Source: Streptomyces sp. ML-6 | GTDB lineage: Bacteria > Actinomycetota > Actinomycetes > Streptomycetales > Streptomycetaceae | Reading direction: 5' to 3' | Assembly: GCF_030116705.1 (NCBI RefSeq) | Contig: NZ_JAOTIK010000001.1 | Location: forward strand, 3,925,001 to 3,989,000 | DNA: 64,000 bases | Shown: one piece after another, positions 46,601 to 54,030 of the stretch | How positions within the stretch are numbered: position 1 is the stretch's first letter | How the letters are laid out: every line of letters starts with the position of its first letter | The notes under the pieces: generated by a model | The model's input: the letters and a program-made list of their open reading frames with translations, nothing else | Told to the model about the DNA's origin: nothing | The model's database searches: none | Program-made: the position numbers and the translations under genes

Positions 46601-47240
46601 CGGCGTCGAGGCCCGGGCGCTGGAAGGGGACGCGGTACGGCGGTTCGTCGGGCTGTGCGCCCAGGACGCCCACGTCTTCGACAGTTCCATCCGGGAGAAC
46701 CTGCGGCTCGCCCGCACCGGCGCGACGGACGACGAACTGCGCGACGCCCTCGGCCGGGCCAGGCTGCTCGACTGGGTCGAGTCGCTGCCCGAGGGGCTGG
46801 ACACCCCGGTCGGCGAGCACGGCGCACGCCTCTCCGGTGGCCAGCGCCGGCGCCTCGCCCTGGCCCGGGCGCTCCTCGCCGACTTCCCCGTGCTCGTCCT
46901 GGACGAGCCGGCCGAGCATCTCGACCTGGCGACCGCGGACGCCCTGACCGCCGATCTGCTGGCCGCCACCCGCGGGCGCACGACCGTTCTGATCACCCAT
47001 CGTTTGCAGGGGCTCGAAGCCGTCGACGAGGTGCTGGTGCTGGACGCCGGCCGGATCGTGCAGCGCGGCCCGTACGCCGACCTCGCCGCCGTCGAGGGCC
47101 CGCTGCGCCGGATGCTGGCCCGCGAACGTGAGCAGGAGGCCCTGGTCGTACGGCATTCGGGAGAGGACACGGAAGCGGTGGGAGCCGGGGAGACCGGGCG
47201 GGCGCGGGTGCCCGACGGGGCGGTGGACGTACGGGTGTGA
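43650..47240 (+). CDS. cydCD: CydDC fusion: ABC exporter for cytochrome bd assembly
   Basis: A 1196-aa fusion of two half-transporters, each with six membrane helices plus ATPase. First ATPase: Walker A GPSGAGKS (about 367), LSAGQRQR, Walker B LLLLDEPTA. Second: Walker A GPSGSGKT (about 957), LSGGQRRR, VLVLDEPAEHLDL. CydDC exports thiols to the outside and is needed for cytochrome bd assembly; the order CydD then CydC fused in one chain is usual in Streptomyces. The start, GTG 43650, lies inside a parS site with no obvious ribosome binding site. It follows cydB by 121 bp. Confidence 0.94.
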   Translation: MKPIDPRLLRHARATRLFLAAVVALGAVGAGLVIAQAMLIAEVVVGGFEDGLTVSGLRTPLILLAAVALGRALVSWLTELAAYRTGAAVKSELRGRLLDRAAELGPGWLGDQRTGSLVTLATRGVDALDDYFARYLPQLGLAVIVPVAVLARIVTEDWVSAAIIVVTLPLIPLFMILIGWATQSRMDRQWRLLSRLSGHFLDVVAGLPTLKVFGRAKAQADSIRTITAQYRSATLRTLRIAFLSSFALELLATLSVALVAVTIGMRLVHGELDLYTGLVVLILAPEAYLPIRQVGAQYHAAAEGLSAAEEIFAVLETEPRTGGTAPVPRSLRLELEGVTVRHEGRTAPSLDRASLVVEEGETVALVGPSGAGKSTLLDVVLGFTAPDEGRVRVGGVELADLAPERWRERIAWVPQHPYLFAGTIAENVRLARPDADDAAVAAALRDAGAHDFVAELPEGARTLLGEDGAGLSAGQRQRLALARAFLADRPLLLLDEPTASLDGETEAGIVEAVRRLAAGRTVLLVVHRPALLSVADRVVTLAPGTPRRPERSGGTGAPVPASALPERADEPGPAEGAGAIRETAPRSGHVLARVREAAGAQRGRLALALLLGSLALGSAVGLMAVSGWLISRASEQPPVLYLMVAVTATRAFGLGRAVFRYAERLVSHDAVLKMLAELRVSVYRGLERIAPAGLRRTRRGDLLSRLVADVDALQDYWLRWMLPVATAALVGAATAGFVGWLLPAAGAVLAAGLLLAGVGVPLVAGACSRRTERRLSPARAELATRITDLLGGTAELTVAGALPARSARTREADGVLTRIAARAAAATALGGGLTALIGGLTVIATALVALPAVRDGRLAGVELAVVVLTPLAAFEAVTGLPLAAQYRHRVKRSAERVFEVLDAPLPVHEPEDPAEAPATPFPLEVRGLSARYAGTDRDALDTVDLTLTAGRRIAVVGPSGSGKTTLAQVLLRFLDARTGTYRIGGVEARALEGDAVRRFVGLCAQDAHVFDSSIRENLRLARTGATDDELRDALGRARLLDWVESLPEGLDTPVGEHGARLSGGQRRRLALARALLADFPVLVLDEPAEHLDLATADALTADLLAATRGRTTVLITHRLQGLEAVDEVLVLDAGRIVQRGPYADLAAVEGPLRRMLAREREQEALVVRHSGEDTEAVGAGETGRARVPDGAVDVRV

Positions 47241-47373
47241 GCGGCGTACGCACGGGGCGGTGTGCGGTGTACGGACGTGGGGGGCGGGCACAGGCATGGG
47301 CGAGGGACCGGGGCGGGGGCGGGAACAGCGAAGTCGACTTTCCTCGCCAATCGTCACTAATTACGCTCTGGGT

Positions 47374-49080
47374 ATGTCTGAGCAGGTCCCGAAGGACTCA
47401 CGCGAAGCCGCTGCACGGGAGCTCCACGGCCTGCAGGGCTTGTCCACCGAGATCACCACCCGCATCCCGCACCTGCTGGAGGCCATGCGCTCCGTCGGGG
47501 CGGGCCTGGAACTGCACTCCACCCTCGACCGGATCTGCGAGACGGCCGCCGAACTGGCCCACTGCCGCTACGCGGCCATCGGTGTCGTCGACGAGGAGGG
47601 CGCGGGACTCTCCGACTTCGTCACGTACGGGGTGCCGAAGGAGGTGGCGGACGAGATCGGACACCGCCCCGACGGTCATCGGGGACTGCTCGGCGCCCTG
47701 ATCCACGATCCGGTACCGCTGCGGCTGGCCGACCTGACGGCCGATCCGAGGTTCGCCGGATTTCCGCCGGGCCACCCCCCGATGCGGACCTTCCTCGGCG
47801 TCCCCATCCGGGTGCAGGACGAGATCTTCGGCAACCTCTACCTGGCCGAGAAGGACGACGGCGCCGAGTTCAACGACTACGACCTGCACATGGTGCGGGT
47901 CCTGGCCACGGAGGCGGGGATCGCCATCGGCAACGCCCGGCTGTACGAGGCGGCGCGCCAGCGCGAGCGCTGGATCGACGGATCGGTCGCCGTGACCACC
48001 GCGCTGCTCTCCGGCGGGGACGCCGACGACGCGCTCTCCGTCGTCGCCGAACAGGCCCGCCGCCTCGCCGGATCGGCCGCCGGCATCGTGCTGCTGCCGA
48101 CCGGGGAGGGCGGTCTGGAGATCGTCGCCGTCTCCGCGGACGACGCCGCCTCCTCGCTCGGGATGATCATCGGGCCCGAGAGCCCGGTGGTGGCGAAACT
48201 GCTGAGCGGCGAGGCGGTCTTCGTGGACGACTGCGCCACTGACTTCCGCATGGTCACCGACCTGGCAAATCGTTTCGGCCCGAGCATGCTGCTGCCCCTG
48301 CACAGCGGCGGGCGGGTGCTGGGCGCGCTCGCCACCCCCCGCGCCCGCGGTGGCCGGCCGTTCACGGAGGCGGAACGGACCCTCGCCATCCAGTTCGCCT
48401 CGCAGGCCGCGCTCGCGCTGATGATGGCCGAGGCGCAGCGGGACCGGGAACGGCTCGCGGTCTACGAGGACCGGGACCGGATCGCCCGCGACCTGCACGA
48501 CCTGGTCATCCAGCGGCTGTTCGCCACCGGGATGATGCTGGAGAGCGCCCAGCGCAGATCGGCCGAGACGGATGTGCAGACCGGTGTCGGCCGGGCGGTC
48601 GACGAACTGGACGTGACCATCCAGGAGATCCGCACCGCGATCTTCGCCCTCCAGCAGGAACCCGCCGAGGCGCCGTCGGGCCTGCGCACCCGCGTCCTGC
48701 GCGAGATCAACATGGCGGCGGTCCCCCTGGGCTTCAAGCCCTCGCACCGCTTCCTCGGGCCGGTCGACTCGCTGGTCGGCGAGCTGACCGGCAAGAACCT
48801 GATCGCGGCGCTGCGCGAGGCGCTGTCCAACGCCTTCCGGCACGCGGAGGCGTCGCTGATCGACGTGGTCGTCGACGCGACCGCCACGCTGCCCGACGGG
48901 ACGGACGCGGTGCGGCTGTCGGTCGCCGACGACGGGGTGGGCATCCCGGAGGGCGGCCGCCGCAGTGGGCTGCGGAACCTGGCGCGCCGGGCGGAGTCGC
49001 TCGGCGGCGCGAGCTGGTTCGGCCCCGGCATCGGACCGGACGGGAGCGGCACGACCGTGGTGTGGGAGGTGCCCCTCTGA
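47374..49080 (+). CDS. Orphan GAF-domain sensor histidine kinase (DevS-like)
   Basis: A 568-aa cytoplasmic kinase. Two GAF domains (about 35-190: STLDRICETAAELAHCRYAAIGVVDEEG.. and about 210-350: DDALSVVAEQARRLAGSAAGIVLLPTGEG..) are followed by a HisKA_3 dimerisation domain with the phospho-His at about 375 (DRIARDLHDLVIQRLFATGM) and an HATPase with N box EALSNAFRHAEAS and G box DDGVGIPEGG. The layout resembles DevS/DosT oxygen, NO and redox sensors. No response regulator is adjacent. ATG 47374 was chosen. The position after cydCD suggests redox sensing. Confidence 0.9.
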   Translation: MSEQVPKDSREAAARELHGLQGLSTEITTRIPHLLEAMRSVGAGLELHSTLDRICETAAELAHCRYAAIGVVDEEGAGLSDFVTYGVPKEVADEIGHRPDGHRGLLGALIHDPVPLRLADLTADPRFAGFPPGHPPMRTFLGVPIRVQDEIFGNLYLAEKDDGAEFNDYDLHMVRVLATEAGIAIGNARLYEAARQRERWIDGSVAVTTALLSGGDADDALSVVAEQARRLAGSAAGIVLLPTGEGGLEIVAVSADDAASSLGMIIGPESPVVAKLLSGEAVFVDDCATDFRMVTDLANRFGPSMLLPLHSGGRVLGALATPRARGGRPFTEAERTLAIQFASQAALALMMAEAQRDRERLAVYEDRDRIARDLHDLVIQRLFATGMMLESAQRRSAETDVQTGVGRAVDELDVTIQEIRTAIFALQQEPAEAPSGLRTRVLREINMAAVPLGFKPSHRFLGPVDSLVGELTGKNLIAALREALSNAFRHAEASLIDVVVDATATLPDGTDAVRLSVADDGVGIPEGGRRSGLRNLARRAESLGGASWFGPGIGPDGSGTTVVWEVPL

Positions 49081-49095
49081 CCGCCGGACCGCCCG

Positions 49096-49240
49096 GCACC
49101 CGGCGAAGGGACGCGGTATTCAGCGAAGGGACGCGGCGCCCGGCGAAAGGGCGCGGTGGGACAGGACGCGGTGCCCGGCGAAAGGGCGAGGTGGGACAGG
49201 ACGCGGCGCCCAGCGAAAGGGCGCGGTGGGACGGGGCGCG
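49096..49240. repeat. Tandem repeat array: two 20-bp and three 35-bp units
   Basis: Three 35-bp units (49136-49170, 49171-49205, 49206-49240) share the core GGCGAAAGGGCGCGGTGGGA with few changes. Two shorter 20-bp relatives precede them (49096-49115 and 49116-49135). The array lies between the kinase gene and the convergent HAD gene and touches the HAD stop region. Confidence 0.85.
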
Positions 49241-49247
49241 GCGGGTG

Positions 49248-50114
49248 TCAGCGCGCGGCGTCGGCCGCGCGGCGTTCGGCGACGATCCGCTCGATGACGA
49301 CGGCGACGCCGTCCTCGCCGTTGGTGGCGGTCTGCCCGGAGGCGGCGGCGATCGCGGCCGGGTGGGCGTTGCCCATCGCGTACGACGCACCCGCCCAGCT
49401 GAGCATTTCCACGTCGTTGGGCATGTCCCCGAAGGCGACGACCTCGGCGGGCGATATGCCGCGCTCGGCGCAGCACAGCTCCAGCGTGCTGGCCTTGGAG
49501 ACCCCGGGCCCGCTGATCTCCAGCAGGGCCGTGGGGCTGGACCGGGTGAAGGAGGCCCGGTGCCCGGCCGCCGCGCGGGCCAGGTCGAGGAACTCGTCCG
49601 GGGACAGTTCGGTGTGGTGGGCGAGGAGCTTCAGCACGGGTGCGCCGACGCCGGGCGTCTCCTCGTGCAGCAGCTTCTCGGCGACGGCGACCGTGGCGCC
49701 CGGGTCCAGGTGGAAGGGCGGGTAGGCCGGTTCGTAGTGGATGCCGGTGGACAGTTCGACGGCGAACGAGGTACCGGGGACGGCGGTGCGCAGCGTGTGC
49801 ACGATGTCGAGCGCGATGAGCCGCTCCAGCGGACGGACCTTGAGCAGCCTGCCGCCGTCGTGCAGATCGGCGACCGCCGCGCCGTTCGCACAGATCGCCA
49901 GACCGTGGCCGTGGACATGATCGCTGACGACGTCCATCCAGCGGGCCGGGCGGCCGGTGACGAAGAAGACCTCGACGCCGGCCTCCTCGGCGGCGGCGAG
50001 CGCGGCGACCGTACGGTCCGAAACCGTCTTGTCGTCGCGCAGCAGGGTGCCGTCCAGGTCGGTGGCGATCAGCCGGATGGCGGCAGGCGAAGGCGTGTCG
50101 GTAGCTGAGGTCAC
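49248..50114 (-). CDS. HAD family (Cof-type) phosphatase
   Basis: A 288-aa protein. Motif I IATDLDGTLLRDDKTVSDRTVAAL gives the DxD nucleophile; motif II FVTGRP; motif III/IV VVAFGDMPNDVEMLSWAG. The Cof-type cap lies between them. The substrate is a phosphometabolite of unknown identity. A paralogue is present at 63078. GTG 50114 was chosen. Confidence 0.9.
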   Translation of the reverse strand: MTSATDTPSPAAIRLIATDLDGTLLRDDKTVSDRTVAALAAAEEAGVEVFFVTGRPARWMDVVSDHVHGHGLAICANGAAVADLHDGGRLLKVRPLERLIALDIVHTLRTAVPGTSFAVELSTGIHYEPAYPPFHLDPGATVAVAEKLLHEETPGVGAPVLKLLAHHTELSPDEFLDLARAAAGHRASFTRSSPTALLEISGPGVSKASTLELCCAERGISPAEVVAFGDMPNDVEMLSWAGASYAMGNAHPAAIAAASGQTATNGEDGVAVVIERIVAERRAADAAR

Positions 50115-50429
50115 CTGCCCATTCTCGCGTACGAGGGTGCACGGGCGTGCGGAGGGGCGCACATCTGAGGATGCGCGCCCCTGACCGGGGAACATGCCTG
50201 ATGCATATGCCAGAAGGGTGGAAGCGGCCCTGCCGAGCCCGATGACCGCGCCGCGACCGGTGAGACGGCCGCGACGGACGATGGACGATGGACGACGGGC
50301 TACGAGCGGCAGGTGACGAGTGAGACGGGTGACGACGGCCGCGAGGCGGGAACGACCGCGACAAGGTGCCGACCGCAGCGAAGTGCGGGCCGTGGCGAGG
50401 TGCCGGCCGCAGCGCGGGACCGACCGCGG
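50115..50429. other. Intergenic region with short direct repeats
   Basis: About 315 bp between reverse-strand genes, holding GACGATG and GGTGACGA-type short repeats and GCCGCAGCG motifs. No gene or terminator was recognised. Confidence 0.4.
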
Positions 50430-51329
50430 TCAGTGGCCGAGCTGGGCCAGGCCCTCCGTGGCGATGCGCTCGAAGACCTTCTCGTCCGCCGCGAAGTCGG
50501 AGTCCTGGATCGGCCAGTGGAGGACGATCTCCGTGAAGCCCAGCGCGAAGTGGGTGCCCGCGAAGTCCACGAAGGCGTCGAAGGACTCCAGCGGACGGTC
50601 CGGGGTGAAACCGGTGAGCAGGATCTTGTCCAGCTCGTCGACGTCCCGGCCGACGGACTCGCAGGCCGCACCCAGCTTGGCGAGCTGCCCCCGGATGGCC
50701 TCCACCGACTGTTCGGGGGTGCCCGTCTCGTACAGCTTCGAGTCGCCCGTGGTGACCCAGGCCTGGCCGTGCCGGGCGGCGAGCCTCATCCCGCGCGGGC
50801 CGGTGGCCGCCACCGCGAACGGCAGCCGGGGCCGCTGCACGCAGCCGGGAATGTTGCGGGCCTCGTGCGCCGCGTAGAGGGGACCCTCGTACGTCACCGA
50901 GGGCTCGCGCAGCAGCCGGTCCAGCAGCGGGACGAAGTCGTCGAAGTGGTCGGCGCGCTCGCGCGGCGTCCACGGCTCCTCGCCGGCCCGCCGCAACGTC
51001 ATGGCGTCGAAACCGTTGCCGCCGGCGCCGATGCCGAGAGTGACGCGCCCGTCGGAGATGTCGTCGAGGGTGATGAGCTCCTTGGCGAGCGTGACGGGGT
51101 GCCGGAAGTTGGGGGAGGTCACCAGGGTGCCCAGACGCATGCTCTGCGTTGCTGTCGCTGCCGCCGTCAGCGTGGGGATCGCCCCGAACCACGGCCCGTC
51201 CCGGAACGACCGCCACGACAGGTGGTCGTAGGTGTACGCGGCGTGGAACCCGAGGTCTTCGGCCCGCCACCAGATCTTCTGTCCTTCGGCCCATCGGTGG
51301 ACGGGGAGGATCACCGTGCTCAGACGCAT
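50430..51329 (-). CDS. LLM-class F420-dependent oxidoreductase
   Basis: A 299-aa luciferase-like (bacterial luciferase fold) protein: AEDLGFHAAYTYDHLSWRSF, MRLGTLVTSPNFRHPVTLAKELITLDDISDGRVTLGIGAGG and PRLPFAVAATGPRGMRLAARHGQAWVTTG are the family's conserved blocks. It likely uses F420H2, common in actinobacteria; FMN is not excluded. Substrate unknown. ATG 51329 was chosen. Confidence 0.9.
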   Translation of the reverse strand: MRLSTVILPVHRWAEGQKIWWRAEDLGFHAAYTYDHLSWRSFRDGPWFGAIPTLTAAATATQSMRLGTLVTSPNFRHPVTLAKELITLDDISDGRVTLGIGAGGNGFDAMTLRRAGEEPWTPRERADHFDDFVPLLDRLLREPSVTYEGPLYAAHEARNIPGCVQRPRLPFAVAATGPRGMRLAARHGQAWVTTGDSKLYETGTPEQSVEAIRGQLAKLGAACESVGRDVDELDKILLTGFTPDRPLESFDAFVDFAGTHFALGFTEIVLHWPIQDSDFAADEKVFERIATEGLAQLGH

Positions 51330-51430
51330 GACCCAGACGATACGCGGATCTCCTGCTTCCCCGGGCATGTCGACGGAGCAGATTCGGGAGGCCGCGTCGA
51401 CGTGGCCGTGGGGGGCGCTACCGTGACGTC

Positions 51431-51742
51431 GTGGGCACGTGGGACAGGGCCGAGCTCGAGGCCATGATCGAAGAGGCGACGGTGGACGCCTACGACGAGG
51501 ACGAGCAACGAACCGGTCTGTTCACGCTGCTCGAGGAGCACCTGGCCCTGCCCTTCACCACCGCGGTTCTCGGCGTCGAGGTGACCGTGCGCGGCATCGA
51601 CCTCACGCCGGACGGCAGGATCGTTGCCCTGTGCGCGCGAGGCCGCGTTCGGCAGGCGATCGGGATCCTGGAGCTGCCGTTGCCCAGCCCGGCCCCCGAA
51701 GGAGCGGAGTGGATCGAGGCGTACCGCCACTGGGCCGGTTGA
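51431..51742 (+). CDS. CcbP-like calcium-binding protein
   Basis: A 103-aa acidic protein: AMIEEATVDAYDEDEQRTGLFTLLEEHLALPFTTAVLGVEVTVRGIDLTPDGRIVALCARGRVRQAIGILELPLPSPAPEGAEWIEAYRHWAG resembles the Calci_bind_CcbP family (acidic helical N-terminus, then a small beta barrel). A regulatory role in calcium buffering is known for a cyanobacterial member; here function is unknown. The start is GTG 51431. Confidence 0.65.
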   Translation: MGTWDRAELEAMIEEATVDAYDEDEQRTGLFTLLEEHLALPFTTAVLGVEVTVRGIDLTPDGRIVALCARGRVRQAIGILELPLPSPAPEGAEWIEAYRHWAG

Positions 51743-51795
51743 CGCCGAGCGCCTCACACCCCCCGCAGAGCTGGCTCGTATGGAAGGGACTGAGC

Positions 51796-53004
51796 GTGGC
51801 TGACGTCGTACAGGACAGGCTTCAGGACGGCGGCGGACCGCCGCTGAGCGATCTGATCGAGCGCAGTGCCGAGTTGAAGGAACAGCTGGTCGCTTTCGGG
51901 CAGAGCGCACGCTTCGACCGGTGGCTGACGCCACTCCTTCTGGAAGCCGCGGGTCCTGAGCGGCAGTTGGACGAGGGTGAGGCGATCCGGATCACCGATC
52001 ACTTCATCCTTCGGTACCGCCTGCCGGACGGTTCGACCGTGGTCGACCGGTTCGTCGCCGGCCGGAAGGACCTGACCGCGGCCGACCGGGAGATGCTGCT
52101 CGGCTGGCGTGACCCGGTCGAGGGCGTCTTCGAGATCCGGCGCAAGGACAGGGACGCCGTCGTCCTGCTGAACCTGGTCGACGACCTGGAGTACCGCACG
52201 TACTCGAACGTCGGGCGGGCGGCGTTCCGCGGCGTGTCCAAGGGGGGATTCCTCCACACCTGCCTGGTACCCGTCCACTCGGCCGACGGGGCGTGGCTGG
52301 TGTCCGGGGCGATGGCGAGCTACCCCAGGGCCAGCGCCGCCGAGATCGCCCGAGCAGCTCTTCAACTGGCCACGCACCACCCTGAACTGGTCTTCCGCAA
52401 CCCGGAGAAGCTCGAGCAGGGCTGGCAACGGATGAGGGAGGACCGAGCCGCGTTCATCGAGTTCTGCGGCAGCGACGAACTGGTCCTTCCGCCTGCCGAA
52501 GCCGAGAACCTCGTCGACGCCTACTACCGCCACCGCCAGGAGGCAGCCCTCGCCGCACAGCCCGGCCGTGCCCGACGCGGGCGGCTCCCTGACCCGGACC
52601 TGCCCCTCTTCGAGCTGCCGTCGGAACTGGCGGACTCGGACACCGTCGGCGTCCTCTACGACCAGGTCGACGGGCTCAACTTCTACGCCGACTACGGGAT
52701 GCTGCGGGACCTCTTCGCGGACCCCGACCTCGCAGGCCGCAGCCGGCACCAGGAGCTGCTGCGCACGTATCTGCGCGAGGAGTCGATCACACCACTGCCG
52801 ATCCGTCGGCTGGTCGCCGCTCACCCGGAGACGGCGGACGCCGTGTTCCGGAAACTGCTGAGGAAGCCCGGATTCACCTGGAGCGAGCACGGCGACGCGC
52901 TGCTGCGCCGGCGCAAGCCCTGGTACTACGAGAGCGAGCCCCGTCCGGGCGTCTCGGTCATCGGCGACCGCCTGAGCGAGCTGCTCGGCGCGGGACGGCG
53001 CTGA
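51796..53004 (+). CDS. Hypothetical protein, 402 aa
   Basis: I do not recognise a named domain. The N-terminal 250 residues contain a conserved-looking stretch (FDRWLTPLLLEAAGPERQLDEGEAIRITDHFILRYRLPDGSTVVDRFVAGRKDLTAADREMLLGWRDPVEGVFEI) and a middle with LVDDLEYRTYSNVG; the C-terminal part is helical (LLRTYLREESITPLPIRRLV). No signal or membrane segment. GTG 51796 has AAGGGA upstream. It starts 53 bp after the CcbP-like gene and may be co-transcribed. Confidence 0.75.
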   Translation: MADVVQDRLQDGGGPPLSDLIERSAELKEQLVAFGQSARFDRWLTPLLLEAAGPERQLDEGEAIRITDHFILRYRLPDGSTVVDRFVAGRKDLTAADREMLLGWRDPVEGVFEIRRKDRDAVVLLNLVDDLEYRTYSNVGRAAFRGVSKGGFLHTCLVPVHSADGAWLVSGAMASYPRASAAEIARAALQLATHHPELVFRNPEKLEQGWQRMREDRAAFIEFCGSDELVLPPAEAENLVDAYYRHRQEAALAAQPGRARRGRLPDPDLPLFELPSELADSDTVGVLYDQVDGLNFYADYGMLRDLFADPDLAGRSRHQELLRTYLREESITPLPIRRLVAAHPETADAVFRKLLRKPGFTWSEHGDALLRRRKPWYYESEPRPGVSVIGDRLSELLGAGRR

Positions 53005-53059
53005 GCTCCCGCCTGGAGAACCCTGACGGACAGGGCGTATGCCGCAGTGTGTTGCCTCC

Positions 53060-53350
53060 ATGGCTGGTACGACCCGCATCACGGTCAATCTTGCCCACTG
53101 AGCAGGTGGCGGAGCTGAAGAGGCTCACGGACAACGTCTCGGGCTACGTCGCGGAGACAGTCGCCCCCGCCAGATCAGGCACCAGTTGCCCGGTGAGGAG
53201 CTGCGCCGCCACGAGGAGGAGTAAGGCGTGTTCGCCGACGGGGATCCGGTCGCGGCCCGGGCCAAAATCTTCGGCACGACCGTACGCACCGGAAACAGCC
53301 GGACGCGCCCCGTCCGGTTCAGTCCCGGAAGCGCAGGAACTCGGGCGGCA
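53060..53350 (+). pseudogene. Decayed ribbon-helix-helix (antitoxin-like) gene
   Basis: Reading through two frameshifts and one stop gives a coherent protein: MAGTTRITVNL, then PTEQVAELKRLTDNVSGYVAETVA, then RQIRHQLPGEELRRHEEE, a TAA, then GVFADGDPVAARAKIFGTTV. This is the ribbon-helix-helix plus acidic tail seen in actinobacterial antitoxin-type regulators. Single extra bases occur at about 53090-53093 (ctt gcc) and about 53163-53168 (run of C), and TAA at about 53221-53224 replaces a residue before GVF. No toxin follows. Confidence 0.6.
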
Positions 53351-53861
53351 CGGCGGCGGTGAGCCAGACGCCGTTGGCGCTGACGCAGAAGGTGTGACCC
53401 GCGCGGTGCATCGCGCCGGCGTCCACGGACAGGACGACGGGACGGCCGCGCCGGGCACCGACCCTGGTCGCGGTCTCGCGGTCGGGGGAGAGGTGGACGT
53501 GCATGCGGTTCATGGGCCGCAGGCCCTCGCTGCGGATCGAGTCCAGCACCCGGCCCACCGTGCCGTGGTAGAGGTACGCGGGTGGCTCGGCCGGCGGCAG
53601 ATCGAGGTCGACGGGGACGGTGTGGCCCTGGCTCGCGCGGATGCGGCCGTTCTCGACGGCGAAGCGCTGCTTGTCGTTGCTGGCGACGACATGGTCGAGC
53701 TCGGCCCGGGTGAGGGGGAAGTTGTTGCGGGCCGTGGCCCGCAACAACTCGTCGATCGGCACCCACCCGTTGGCGTCGAGCGTGATGCCGATCCGCTGCG
53801 GTTGGTGCCGCAGGTGCTTCGAGAGGTACTTGGACACCTTGACGGTGCGTTTCTCGTCCAT
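53319..53861 (-). CDS. kptA: RNA 2'-phosphotransferase (KptA/Tpt1 family)
   Basis: A 180-aa protein: VSKYLSKHLRHQPQRIGITLDANGWVPIDELL, HVVASNDKQRFAVENGRIRASQGHTVPVDL, LYHGTVGRVLDSIRSEGL, MHVHLSPDRETATRVGARRGRPVVLSVDAGAM, FCVSANGVWLTAAVPPEFL. The residues Arg, His (HGT), Arg and Arg of the Tpt1 family are visible. It transfers a 2'-phosphate from RNA to NAD+, releasing ADP-ribose 1",2"-cyclic phosphate; the bacterial substrate is uncertain. ATG 53861. Confidence 0.9.
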   Translation of the reverse strand: MDEKRTVKVSKYLSKHLRHQPQRIGITLDANGWVPIDELLRATARNNFPLTRAELDHVVASNDKQRFAVENGRIRASQGHTVPVDLDLPPAEPPAYLYHGTVGRVLDSIRSEGLRPMNRMHVHLSPDRETATRVGARRGRPVVLSVDAGAMHRAGHTFCVSANGVWLTAAVPPEFLRFRD

Positions 53862-53930
53862 CCCGCCAGGGTGCCCGGCACCGTTTTCCGGACGCATCCG
53901 AATTTTGCCCACGGTTTGCGCAAGCGAGTC

Positions 53931-53997
53931 CCGTCCACAGGTTTGATCCACAGTCAACTTGAGTTATCCACAGAAGAATTGTCGATCCTGTGGACAA
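53931..53997. promoter_or_regulatory. Cluster of four DnaA-box-like sites beside an AT-rich patch
   Basis: CCGTCCACA at 53931-53939, TGATCCACA at 53944-53952, TTATCCACA at 53964-53972 and TGTGGACAA at 53989-53997 (reverse of TTGTCCACA). The last two are perfect strong boxes. They are followed by an AT-rich stretch (54005-54047), unusual in this genome. Two Streptomyces DnaA-box clusters near oriC have been described in other species; I cannot say whether this is the equivalent. Confidence 0.7.
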
Positions 53998-54030
53998 GTG
54001 AGCGCAAAATCAACCCATTTGGTCAATTTA

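Noticed and set aside
43650..47240. Possibility that cydCD is two separate genes
   Set aside because: One frame runs through both half-transporters without a stop or internal start signal, and both ATPase sites are intact.
43626..47357. Long forward and reverse frames across cydCD
   Set aside because: They are in alternative frames of the fused transporter and carry no motifs.
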